NCBI GenBank assembly: GCA_050998755.1
Contig: JBPCPW010000045.1
Location: 1 to 64,000 of the forward strand
Length of the DNA: 64,000 nt
Origin: JAXDLW01 sp050998755
GTDB lineage: Bacteria > Chloroflexota > Dormibacteria > DASZGP01
Direction: 5' to 3'
The notes under the pieces are model-generated. The model did no database searches and had not been told where the DNA came from. It saw nothing but the letters and a program-made list of their open reading frames with translations. The position numbers and the translations under genes are program-made. This document shows positions 41,308-49,401 of the stretch, piece by piece; position 1 is the first letter of the stretch; the number at the start of each line of letters is the position of its first letter.

Positions 41308-41772
41308 ATGAAGTGCCCATATTGTGGTCACGAGGAACTCAAGGTAGTTGACTCCCGCGACTCGGACACCGGCGAGGCGATCCGGCGACGCCGCGAGTGT
41401 CTTGAGTGCACCAAGCGGTTCACCACCTACGAACGCGTGGAGAACATCCCCTTCTTCGTGATCAAAAAGGACGGTCGCCGCGAGGACTTCAACCGCCAGA
41501 AGCTCTTCGACGGCCTGATGACCGCCTGCGAGAAGCGAGACATATCGCCCAGCACGATTGAGGCGACCATCGACGAGATCGAGTCCGAACTGCGCAGCAC
41601 CGGCAAGATGGAGATCCCCTCGCGCGACATCGGGGAGCTGGTGATGGAGAAGCTGCGCAAGCTGGATGATGTGGCCTATGTCCGCTTCGCCTCGGTGTAC
41701 CGGCAATTCCGTGACCTGACCGAGGTCAAGCGGGAGATCGACCAGCTGCTCTCCAAGCAGGGGGTCAGGTAG
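41308..41772 (+). CDS. nrdR: Ribonucleotide reductase repressor NrdR
   Basis: A 154-residue repressor of ribonucleotide reductase genes. A zinc ribbon with Cys3, Cys6, Cys31 and Cys34 (KCPYCG, RECLECTKRF) precedes an ATP-cone domain (VIKKDGRREDFNRQKLFDGL) that senses ATP/dATP. ATG at 41308 follows the palindrome at 41271. No nrd structural gene is in the window. Confidence 0.97.
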   Translation: MKCPYCGHEELKVVDSRDSDTGEAIRRRRECLECTKRFTTYERVENIPFFVIKKDGRREDFNRQKLFDGLMTACEKRDISPSTIEATIDEIESELRSTGKMEIPSRDIGELVMEKLRKLDDVAYVRFASVYRQFRDLTEVKREIDQLLSKQGVR

Positions 41773-41790
41773 GAGGGGTAGCTCCCCGCC

Positions 41791-42129
41791 TTAGTCCGAC
41801 TTTTTCCAGCCCAGGTGCTTCCAGAAGAAGAGACCCTTCATCCCCAGGTGCTCCACGTCCATCTCGCGGAACTCCTGGTATTCATCTGCCTGCGCCTTCT
41901 CGACTGACAGATAGACGGCGCGGTCGGTGATCCGGTCGACGTCCGCCGCGGGCGCCAGGACATGCTTGCCTAGGACGCTGTGCTGGAAGACCACGCCGTG
42001 GAAGATGTCATCCTCGGGCAGCCCCGCGACCTCTGTGACGTGGCCCAGGTGGTCGCCGTTGGCGGCCAGCACGGGGACGCCCTGGACGATGGCGATCCAC
42101 GCCAGGGGGGTTTCTTCCTGCTCACTCAT
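41791..42129 (-). CDS. PRC-barrel domain protein
   Basis: A 112-residue cytoplasmic protein. The centre (IVQGVPVLAANGDHLGHVTE, VAGLPEDDIFHGVVFQ, then DVDRITDRAVYLSVEKA) matches a PRC-barrel, the fold of RimM C-domain and photosynthetic reaction-centre H subunit; the last 30 residues are a charged tail ending in FFWKHLGWKKSD. ATG at 42129. Convergent with nrdR and divergent from pgeF. Confidence 0.75.
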   Translation of the reverse strand: MSEQEETPLAWIAIVQGVPVLAANGDHLGHVTEVAGLPEDDIFHGVVFQHSVLGKHVLAPAADVDRITDRAVYLSVEKAQADEYQEFREMDVEHLGMKGLFFWKHLGWKKSD

Positions 42130-42180
42130 GCACTGCAAGCGTAGCGCGGCGCGACGGGCACCGTGCGCGATTATTGGACG

Positions 42181-42951
42181 ATGAGCGCGCCAGGCTTGTT
42201 GAACCTGCCCCTGCTGTCCGCCGCGGGCCTCCCACACACCTTCACCACGATCGCCGCAGGGGATCTCTCGGATGCCGCCCTGGAGACGGAGGAGGGGCGC
42301 GCCAACCTGCAGCGGGTTGCCCAACAGATGGGCTTCACGCCCGGTGACGTGGTCACCGCCCAACAGGTGCACGGGTCCGCCGTGGCGGTGGTTCACCTCT
42401 GCGAGAACTGCGGTCCCGGCAACCGCATCCCGCACACCGACGGGCTGATCACCGAGGAGCCCTGGCCCCTGATGGTCCGTGTCGCCGACTGCTTCCCGGT
42501 GATCGTTTATGAGCCCGCCGAGAAAATGGTGGCGGTGGTGCATTGTGGCTGGCGGGGCACCGTCACCGGGATCCTCCCGCGCGCCGTGGCCCGCTTGATC
42601 AGGGAGTCCGGCGGACGTCTCAGCGAGCTCCGGGCGGGGATCGGGCCCGGGATCTGTGGCGGTTGCTATGAGGTGGGCCAGGAGGTGGCGCGCGCCGCCT
42701 GGGAGGCCGGCCTGGCCCCCCACCTGTCCGCGGATGCCGACGGCACCCATTACAGGTTCGACATTGCCGGCGCGCTGACCGGCCAGCTGCTGGAGGCCGG
42801 GTTGCAGGCTGGACACGTGGAGCGCCTGGACCGCTGCACCTTCGAAGACCCTGGCCTGCCTTCGTTCCGGCGGGATGGGACCGCCTTCCGGGTGGCGGCC
42901 ATCGCCGTCCTCGACAAGCCCCCGCAGACGGACCTGCGACACCATCATTGA
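42181..42951 (+). CDS. pgeF: Peptidoglycan editing factor PgeF (YfiH/laccase-domain)
   Basis: A 256-residue protein of the DUF152/YfiH family, which corrects L-Ser misincorporation in the peptidoglycan stem and has purine-nucleoside activity. Metal/active-site residues are visible in TAQQVHGSAV, VRVADCFPVIV, VHCGWRGTV and GPGICGGCYEVG. ATG at 42181; a GTG at 42163 is the alternative. It heads the pgeF-yggS-yggT-ileS run. Confidence 0.92.
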   Translation: MSAPGLLNLPLLSAAGLPHTFTTIAAGDLSDAALETEEGRANLQRVAQQMGFTPGDVVTAQQVHGSAVAVVHLCENCGPGNRIPHTDGLITEEPWPLMVRVADCFPVIVYEPAEKMVAVVHCGWRGTVTGILPRAVARLIRESGGRLSELRAGIGPGICGGCYEVGQEVARAAWEAGLAPHLSADADGTHYRFDIAGALTGQLLEAGLQAGHVERLDRCTFEDPGLPSFRRDGTAFRVAAIAVLDKPPQTDLRHHH

Positions 42952-42991
42952 CCCTGCCGGCGGCGATGACGCCGCGTCACGCCTGGCCGCG

Positions 42992-43693
42992 GTGCATACG
43001 CGCGCGTCGGAGGCGTGCCGGCGGAGCGGGCGCGACCCGGGTGAGGTGGACGTGCTGGCGGCGAGCAAGTACAGCGACGCGCCGGGGATCGTGGAGCTGG
43101 CGGCGGCGGGCCAGCGCCTCTTCGGCGAGAACCGGGTCCAGGACGCCGCCGTCAAGCTGGCGGAGCTACCGCACATGGTGCGCAAGGCGATCCGCGTGCA
43201 CCTCATCGGCCACCTCCAATCGAACAAATCCCGCGCCGCGGTCGGGGTCTTCGACGCGGTGCAATCAATCGACAGCCTGCGCCTGGCCACGGAGGTCTCG
43301 CGCGCCGCGCTGACCGCCGGGCAGCCGCTCCGGGCCCTGGTCCAGGTCAACGTCGCCGCCGACCCCTCGAAGAGTGGCTACGCGGTCGAGGGACTGATGC
43401 GTGATGCCGCTGACCTGGTCTCGCTCCCCGGCCTGGCGATCGAGGGACTGATGACCATCGGCCCGGTGGTCGACCAGCCGGGCGCGGCGCGTCCGACATT
43501 CGTGGCCCTCCGAGAACTGCGCGACCGGCTCTCCGACCATTGGCCGCCCTCCGCCCTGCGGCACCTGTCGATGGGTATGTCAGCCGACTTCGAGGCGGCA
43601 ATTGAGGAGGGCGCTACGATCGTCCGCGTGGGAACAGCACTGTTCGGCGACCATCACGAGCTTCTCTCGCGCCGCCAGCCACGTGTTGGATGA
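42992..43693 (+). CDS. yggS: YggS family PLP homeostasis protein
   Basis: A 233-residue single-domain alanine-racemase-fold protein (PLPBP) that buffers pyridoxal phosphate. PLP Lys in DVLAASKYSD, then FGENRVQDAAVK, HLIGHLQSNK, and LSMGMSADFEAAI at the phosphate site. The GTG at 42992 is the first canonical start, but family-like sequence (DPAGGDDAASRLAA) extends upstream to an ATC/ATT at 42944-42949 that overlaps the pgeF stop, so the true start may be non-canonical. sepF, usually next, is absent. Confidence 0.92.
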   Translation: MHTRASEACRRSGRDPGEVDVLAASKYSDAPGIVELAAAGQRLFGENRVQDAAVKLAELPHMVRKAIRVHLIGHLQSNKSRAAVGVFDAVQSIDSLRLATEVSRAALTAGQPLRALVQVNVAADPSKSGYAVEGLMRDAADLVSLPGLAIEGLMTIGPVVDQPGAARPTFVALRELRDRLSDHWPPSALRHLSMGMSADFEAAIEEGATIVRVGTALFGDHHELLSRRQPRVG

Positions 43694-43953
43694 GCGCGGA
43701 CTTGGCCTTCTTCATCGGCACCGCGCTCCGCGTTTACACCTACCTCATCGTGGCGCGGGCGCTGGGCAGCTTTTTCATCAAGGACTGGAGCCACGGCATT
43801 CCCCGTTTCCTCTATGAGGTGACAGAGCCCGCCCTGGGGCTGGTGCGGCGGTTTGTGCCGCCGATCGCCGGCCTCGACTTCTCGCCGATGATCCTGATCA
43901 TCGGCCTGTCGCTGCTGGGTGGCTGGTTGACCCAGTCCGCGCTCGGCTTCTGA
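43690..43953 (+). CDS. yggT: YggT family membrane protein
   Basis: An 87-residue protein with two hydrophobic segments (TALRVYTYLIVARALGSFF and PMILIIGLSLLGGWL) flanking VTEPALGLVRRFVPPIAGLD, the YggT core. YggT proteins are linked to osmotic and division phenotypes and typically sit in this operon. ATGA overlap with yggS. divIVA, frequently between yggT and ileS, is absent. Confidence 0.9.
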   Translation: MSADLAFFIGTALRVYTYLIVARALGSFFIKDWSHGIPRFLYEVTEPALGLVRRFVPPIAGLDFSPMILIIGLSLLGGWLTQSALGF

Positions 43954-43972
43954 CCGCACCGAGCCGAAGCCT

Positions 43973-46954
43973 TTGACCAGCAGCACTACCCTGGCGGTGT
44001 TCGAGCCCGTGCCTCAACAGGCCGATTTTCCCGAGCTGGAGAGGCGCGTCCGCGAGTTCTGGGAACGAGAGCAGGTCCTCAAGAGGTCCGTCCAGGAGCG
44101 CCCGGAGGAGAACAGCTGGGTCTTCTACGAGGGTCCTCCTACGGCCAACGGGTTACCCGGGATCCACCACGTGCTGGCCCGTTCGTTCAAGGACCTCTAT
44201 CCCCGCTACAAGACGATGCGCGGCCACCGCGTGGTGCGCAAGGGCGGCTGGGACACACATGGTCTGCCGGTCGAGGTCGAGGTGGAGAAGGAGCTCGGCT
44301 TCAAGAGCAAGCAGGATATCGAGCGCTTCGGCATCGACGCCTTCAACGAGCTCTGCATGGAGTCCGGCAACCGCTACATCAAGCAGTGGGTCGAATTCAC
44401 CCACCGCATGGGTTACTGGCTCGACCTCGAGGATCCCTATATCACCTACCAGACGCCCTACATGGAGTCGGTCTGGGCGCTGCTCAAAAAGATGTGGGAC
44501 GACGACCTGCTGTACACCGCGTACAAGGTGTTACCGTACTGCCCGCGGTGCCAGACCCCACTCAGCTCGCACGAACTGTCCCAGGGATACAAGGACGACA
44601 TCAAGGATCCCAGCGTGTACCCGCTGTTCGAGCTCGAGGATGAGCCCGGGACATACTTCCTGGCCTGGACCACCACCCCCTGGACGTTGCCGGGAAACGT
44701 CGCTCTGGCGGTCGGCGCTGACATCCAGTACGTCAAGGTCCGGACCGCGCCGCCAAACCCCGTCCCGGGCGGGCCCGCGGAGATCATGGTCATCCTCGCC
44801 GAGGCCCGGCTGGAGGTGCTCGAGGGCCCCTACGAGGTGGTGCAGCGGCTCCGCGCCGCAGACCTCGTGGGCAGGAAGTACCGACCGTTATTCGAGTACC
44901 TCATCCCCGACGAGCCGGCGTTCTTCGTGGTCGAGGCGGACTTCGTCAGCGTTGAGGATGGCACCGGGGTGGTGCACACCGCGGCTGCCTACGGCGTCGA
45001 CGACCTGCGGCTCTGCCAGGAGAAGGGCATCCCGGTGCGCCACGTCATCGACCTCAAGGGTCAGTTCCGGGACGAGGTGCTCAAGTTCGCTGGGATGTTT
45101 GCCAAGGACGCCGACGTCCCGATCATGAAGGACCTCGCCGAGCGCGGCCTGCTCTACAAAAAAGGAACCATCCGCCACACCTACCCCTTCTGCTGGCGCT
45201 GCGACACGCCCCTTCTCTACTACGCCCTGGACTCCTGGTTCGTACGCACCAGCGCCCGCAAAGCGGAGTTGCTGGAGGCCAACCGGAGCATCAACTGGGT
45301 GCCCGAGCACATCCGCGATGGGCGGATGGGCAACTGGCTGGAGGGCGGGGTGGACTGGAGTCTCTCCCGCTACCGCTACTGGGCGACGCCGCTGCCGATC
45401 TGGACCTGCGAGCGCTGCGGCGCCCGGCGCTGCGTGGGCTCAACCGCTGAAATTGGGCTCACCGTCCAAGACGACATCCATCGGCCGCACATCGACACCG
45501 TGACCCTGCCCTGCGAGGCCTGCGAGGGCTCTGGGGTGACCGTCGAGGATGCGGACGGGACGCGGCGCCCGCCGGTGATGCGACGAGTTCTCGACGTGAT
45601 CGACGTCTGGTTCGACTCCGGTGCCATGCCCTACGCGCAGTACCACTGGCCGTTTGAGAACCAGGATGTCTTCGCGCGCCAGTTCCCGGCCGACTTCATC
45701 TGCGAGGGCATCGACCAGACCCGCGGCTGGTTCTACAGCCTGCTCGCGGAGTCGACCCTGGTCAGCGGGCAGAGCAGCTACCGAAACGTGGTCTGCCTGA
45801 GCCATGTGGTGGACGCTGAAGGCAAGAAGATGAGCAAGTCCAAGGGCAACGTGGTCGACCCCATGGAGATGATGGACAAATTCGGGGCGGACGCGCTGCG
45901 CTGGTACTTCTACACGTCGGTCGCCGTAGGTAGCGAGTACCGGGTGTCGCCCAAGGTTTTCGCCGATGTCGTTGGTGGGTTCATGCGGATGCTATGGAAC
46001 TGCCATGTCTTCTTCGTCCAGTACGCCAACCTCGACGGCTTCGACCCGGAGGCGCAGGAGCCCTTGCCGGTTGGGCAGCGCCCGTCGCTCGATCGCTGGC
46101 TGCTGTCCGAGCTCAACCAGTGTGTGCAGCGCGTCACCACGGAGCTTGACGCGTTCGACGCGACGGGCGCCGGGCGGGCCATCGAGCAATTTGTCGCGGA
46201 CCTCTCCAACTGGTACGTGCGCCGTTCCCGCCGTCGCTTCTGGAGGTCGGAGTCGGACCTCGACAAGCTGAGCGCCTACCAGACCCTCCATGAGGCACTG
46301 ACCACCATCAGCCTGGTCCTGGCGCCCTTCGCGCCGTTCGTCGCCGACGAGCTCTACCGCAACCTGGCTCGGGGCACTGCCCGCGCCGACTCGGTGCACC
46401 TGGCCAACTGGCCCGAGGCCAATGTGGAAGCCATCGACCGCGAACTCGCGCAGCAGATGACCCGCGCCCGCCGGATCGTCGAGCTGGGTCACAAGCAGCG
46501 CGATCGCACCGGGCTCAAGGTTCGCCAGCCGCTGGCCGGCGCCAGCGTCCCCGGACCGGCGCTGTCCCCCGAGCTCGAGGCCATCGTCCTGGATGAGTTG
46601 AACCTCAAGTCGCTCCAGTACCACCAGCACGACCACGAGGTCGAGCTGGACACCGAGATCACGCCCGCGCTCCGGCGGGAGGGCCTGGCGCGCGAGCTGG
46701 TCCGCCGGATCCAGGGGATGCGCAAGGACGCCGGGTTCAACGTCGAAGACCGCATCAACGTCAGCTGGCGGGCCGAAGGCGAGGTCGCGGAGGCCGCGCT
46801 GGCCTGGAGTGAGCATATCTCCACCGAAACCCTCGCTGTGACCTTCGCTGAGCTACCAGGGGGCGCGACCGCGCCAGCCGGGTGGCATTCGGCGGAGCAC
46901 AGGGTCGAGGGCGACGTGGTTTGGCTTGCGGTGAGGCAAACTGCCGGAGCTTGA
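43973..46954 (+). CDS. ileS: Isoleucyl-tRNA synthetase, IleRS2 type with swapped HIGH motif
   Basis: A 993-residue class I synthetase charging tRNA-Ile. The catalytic signature normally HxGH reads Gly63-Ile-His-His66 (TANGLPGIHHVLAR), i.e. first and third residues exchanged. KMSKS is at 619-623. The CP1 editing domain contains the TTPWTLPGN motif, and an anticodon-binding domain follows KMSKS. It lacks the C-terminal zinc finger of type 1, consistent with IleRS2, the mupirocin-tolerant clade. TTG start at 43973, 19 nt after yggT, so no T-box leader is possible here. Confidence 0.95.
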   Translation: MTSSTTLAVFEPVPQQADFPELERRVREFWEREQVLKRSVQERPEENSWVFYEGPPTANGLPGIHHVLARSFKDLYPRYKTMRGHRVVRKGGWDTHGLPVEVEVEKELGFKSKQDIERFGIDAFNELCMESGNRYIKQWVEFTHRMGYWLDLEDPYITYQTPYMESVWALLKKMWDDDLLYTAYKVLPYCPRCQTPLSSHELSQGYKDDIKDPSVYPLFELEDEPGTYFLAWTTTPWTLPGNVALAVGADIQYVKVRTAPPNPVPGGPAEIMVILAEARLEVLEGPYEVVQRLRAADLVGRKYRPLFEYLIPDEPAFFVVEADFVSVEDGTGVVHTAAAYGVDDLRLCQEKGIPVRHVIDLKGQFRDEVLKFAGMFAKDADVPIMKDLAERGLLYKKGTIRHTYPFCWRCDTPLLYYALDSWFVRTSARKAELLEANRSINWVPEHIRDGRMGNWLEGGVDWSLSRYRYWATPLPIWTCERCGARRCVGSTAEIGLTVQDDIHRPHIDTVTLPCEACEGSGVTVEDADGTRRPPVMRRVLDVIDVWFDSGAMPYAQYHWPFENQDVFARQFPADFICEGIDQTRGWFYSLLAESTLVSGQSSYRNVVCLSHVVDAEGKKMSKSKGNVVDPMEMMDKFGADALRWYFYTSVAVGSEYRVSPKVFADVVGGFMRMLWNCHVFFVQYANLDGFDPEAQEPLPVGQRPSLDRWLLSELNQCVQRVTTELDAFDATGAGRAIEQFVADLSNWYVRRSRRRFWRSESDLDKLSAYQTLHEALTTISLVLAPFAPFVADELYRNLARGTARADSVHLANWPEANVEAIDRELAQQMTRARRIVELGHKQRDRTGLKVRQPLAGASVPGPALSPELEAIVLDELNLKSLQYHQHDHEVELDTEITPALRREGLARELVRRIQGMRKDAGFNVEDRINVSWRAEGEVAEAALAWSEHISTETLAVTFAELPGGATAPAGWHSAEHRVEGDVVWLAVRQTAGA

Positions 46955-47055
46955 TCGCACCCTGCTGGTGCGGGACGGTTCCCACCCCGCGGGATGGTAT
47001 CCCGGAGCTATACTCGCCTCGAATTCAAACACGGGTGCACGCGCACCTATTGGAG

Positions 47056-47439
47056 ATGTCACGGGTGGCTGAGATTACGCTGGATCTGGACTCCGCACGC
47101 CGCGAACTGCTGGCGCATCTTTCCCGCGTCGACCATGAGCTGGGCGAGCTCGAGAAGACCCGCGAGAGCGTGCGTGAGGGCAAGGATGAGACCGCGGGAT
47201 ATGGCAACGGCGTCGGGGAGGCGGCCTCGGAGACCTCCGCCCAGGAGCGCGACCGCGCCCTGGTGGAGAACCTGGAGCATGTTCGGGGCCAGGTCGAGAG
47301 TGCGCTGGGACGGATCGAGGACGGCTCCTACGGTACCTGCGAGACCTGCGGCCAGCCAATCCCTCGTGAGCGGCTCGAGGCACTTCCGTTCGCCGGGCAG
47401 TGCGTCGCCTGCAAATCGAAGGAACAGCACCAGCAGTAA
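47056..47439 (+). CDS. DksA/TraR C4-type zinc-finger protein
   Basis: A 127-residue protein: a coiled coil (LAHLSRVDHELGELEKTRE, and VENLEHVRGQVESALGRIED) and a four-cysteine zinc finger (YGTCETCGQPI, then GQCVACK). This is the short YteA/DksA-like class, which may bind RNA polymerase. ATG at 47056 or GTG at 47065. A TATACT -10 lies at 47009-47014 after the ileS hairpin, so it may have its own promoter. Confidence 0.88.
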   Translation: MSRVAEITLDLDSARRELLAHLSRVDHELGELEKTRESVREGKDETAGYGNGVGEAASETSAQERDRALVENLEHVRGQVESALGRIEDGSYGTCETCGQPIPRERLEALPFAGQCVACKSKEQHQQ

Positions 47440-47481
47440 TCCCCGTGCCGGCCTGAGCCCGCCTCCGGACTCGGAATCAAC

Positions 47482-47943
47482 ATGATGCTTCTTCTGGTCG
47501 CCCTGATCGTCTTCGTCCTCGACCGGGTCACCAAGATCGCGGTGCAGCACAACCTGGCACTGGGCGAACACGTCAGCGTGGTGGGCGACCTGCTGTGGAT
47601 CGACCATTCGCAGAACACCGGCATCGCCTTCAGCCTGGCCACGTCTTTCAGCAGCATCGTCTTCGTCTTCGACATCGGCGCCATCCTGTTCATCCTGTAC
47701 CTGGCGCGGCGGGTGCCGCGCACCGAGCCGTGGATGCGGCTGGGACTGGGGTTGGTCCTCGGCGGAGCGATCGGCAACGTGGTGGACCGGGTGCTGGCGG
47801 GATCGGTGACCGATTTCATCGACTTCCGCGTGTTCCCCGTCTTCAACGTTGCGGACTCCGCGATCAGCGTTGGGGCGATCCTCCTTGCCTGGCGGCTCTA
47901 CATGGGCTCGAAGGCTACAGAGGCGGATGAGCACGCCGACTAG
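47482..47943 (+). CDS. lspA: Signal peptidase II
   Basis: A 153-residue four-span aspartyl protease that removes lipoprotein signals, such as that of the phosphoesterase at 4224-5684. Catalytic Asp102 (GGAIGNVVDR) and Asp125 (VFNVADSAIS), plus the early NTGIAFSL motif. ATG at 47482. The last 17 nt overlap the rluD start. Confidence 0.96.
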   Translation: MMLLLVALIVFVLDRVTKIAVQHNLALGEHVSVVGDLLWIDHSQNTGIAFSLATSFSSIVFVFDIGAILFILYLARRVPRTEPWMRLGLGLVLGGAIGNVVDRVLAGSVTDFIDFRVFPVFNVADSAISVGAILLAWRLYMGSKATEADEHAD

Positions 47944-48832
47944 GGTCGTGGTGCAGCACGACGAGGCGCGCCTGGACCGCTTCCTGGCGGAATCCGGACT
48001 GCTGCCTTCGCGGGCGGTGGCCAACCGCCTGGTTCGACTCGGCGCCGTGCTGGTGAACGGCCAGGCGGTGCGCGCCAGCCGGGCAGTCACCGTGGGAGAC
48101 ACCGTGACGCTGTCGATTCCCGAGGCCCTCCCCTCACATGTAGAGGCGGAGGACATAGTGCTCAACGTGGTCTTCGAGGACGATGACCTGATGGTGGTGG
48201 ACAAGCCGGCCGGCATGGTGGTCCATCCGGGCGCGGGGCGGCGTACCGGCACCCTGGTCAATGCCCTGCTCTCACGTCACTCCGGCTGGCCCTCACTGGG
48301 CGGTCCCGAGAGGCCAGGCATAGTGCACCGCCTGGACAAGGGCACCAGCGGGCTGATGCTGGTCGCGCGCACCGAGGTGGCGCTGCGGCGGCTCAGCGCC
48401 GACCTGGCGCAGCGGCGGGTGCACCGCGAGTACCGCGCGATTGCCGTTGGGACGTTGAAGGACACGGGGAGGATCGAGGCCGCGATCGGCCGCCACCCCA
48501 AGGAACGCCGCCGGATGGCCGTGGTGGACAACGGGCGTGCCGCGGTGACTCACTTCACCGCGCTCGAGGCGCTGCGCCGGCACACCCTCCTGGCCGTAAG
48601 GCTGGAGACCGGGCGCACCCACCAGGTCCGGGTGCACCTGGCGGCCATCGGCCACCCGCTGCTGGGGGACTCGACCTATGGCCACCCGGCGCCAGACCTC
48701 CTCGACCGACCCGCCCTGCACTCTCAGCGGCTGGGCTTCGAGCATCCGGTCAGTCACGAGCAGCTCGAGTTCACCGCATCCCTGCCGGCGGACATGGAGG
48801 CGGCGCTGGCGCATCTTCGAGGCGACGGATGA
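47927..48832 (+). CDS. rluD: RluD-family 23S rRNA pseudouridine synthase
   Basis: A 301-residue protein: an S4 RNA-binding domain (residues 12-60, LDRFLAESGLLPSRAVANRL) followed by the RluA catalytic domain with Asp137 in GIVHRLDKGTSGLML, and RTHQVRVHLAAIGHPLLGD. Modifies uridines of helix 69 or tRNA; the exact target is not certain. ATG at 47927 inside the lspA end. Confidence 0.94.
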   Translation: MSTPTRVVVQHDEARLDRFLAESGLLPSRAVANRLVRLGAVLVNGQAVRASRAVTVGDTVTLSIPEALPSHVEAEDIVLNVVFEDDDLMVVDKPAGMVVHPGAGRRTGTLVNALLSRHSGWPSLGGPERPGIVHRLDKGTSGLMLVARTEVALRRLSADLAQRRVHREYRAIAVGTLKDTGRIEAAIGRHPKERRRMAVVDNGRAAVTHFTALEALRRHTLLAVRLETGRTHQVRVHLAAIGHPLLGDSTYGHPAPDLLDRPALHSQRLGFEHPVSHEQLEFTASLPADMEAALAHLRGDG

Positions 48833-49401
48833 GCCGCCGGGGGCTGCTGCTGGTGGTCTCAGGCCCCAGCGGTGTCGGCAAGGACACCGTGCTGCAGCGG
48901 GTCTTCGAGCTGGACCCCACGCTCTCGTACAGCGTTTCCTACACCACCCGGCAGCCGCGGCCCGGGGAGGTGGACGGCCGCGACTACAGTTTCGTCGACG
49001 ATCTCGAGTTTGACCGCATGATCGCCGCCGGTGATCTCCTCGAGTGGGAGCCGGTCCACACCCATCGGTCGGGCACCGGTCGCTCACGCGTGCAGTCGGC
49101 CCTGGACGCCGGCCGCGACGTCGTTCTCAACATCGACGTCAAGGGCGGCCTGGAGATTCGCCGGCTGGTGGCCGACCCGCTGCTGATCTTCCTTGCCCCG
49201 CCCAGCCTCGACGAGCTGGACCGCCGCCGGCTGGCACGCGGCACCGAGGATGCCGCGGAGCTTGCCAAACGAGCATCCGACGCCCAAATCGAGATGGGAT
49301 ACTCTGACCAATACGACGCCACCGTCGTCAACGGCGACGTGGAGCGCGCGGCGAAGGAGGTCCTCAACTTGATCGAGCAGCGGCGGGGGACCGGGGGATG
49401 A
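48829..49401 (+). CDS. gmk: Guanylate kinase
   Basis: A 190-residue kinase converting GMP to GDP. P-loop VSGPSGVGKDTVL, GMP-binding SYTTRQPRPGEVDGRDYSFV, and lid region RRRLARGTED. ATGA overlap with rluD. Followed directly by coaBC with a 4-nt overlap, leaving no room for rpoZ, which lies here in many genomes. Confidence 0.96.
   Translation: MSRRGLLLVVSGPSGVGKDTVLQRVFELDPTLSYSVSYTTRQPRPGEVDGRDYSFVDDLEFDRMIAAGDLLEWEPVHTHRSGTGRSRVQSALDAGRDVVLNIDVKGGLEIRRLVADPLLIFLAPPSLDELDRRRLARGTEDAAELAKRASDAQIEMGYSDQYDATVVNGDVERAAKEVLNLIEQRRGTGG

Noticed and set aside
43954..43972. T-box leader for ileS
   Set aside because: Only 19 nt separate yggT from ileS.
46956..46972. Intrinsic terminator after ileS
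   Set aside because: CGCACC-CTGCT-GGTGCG is a perfect small hairpin, but there is no U-run, so I list it only as a possible structure.
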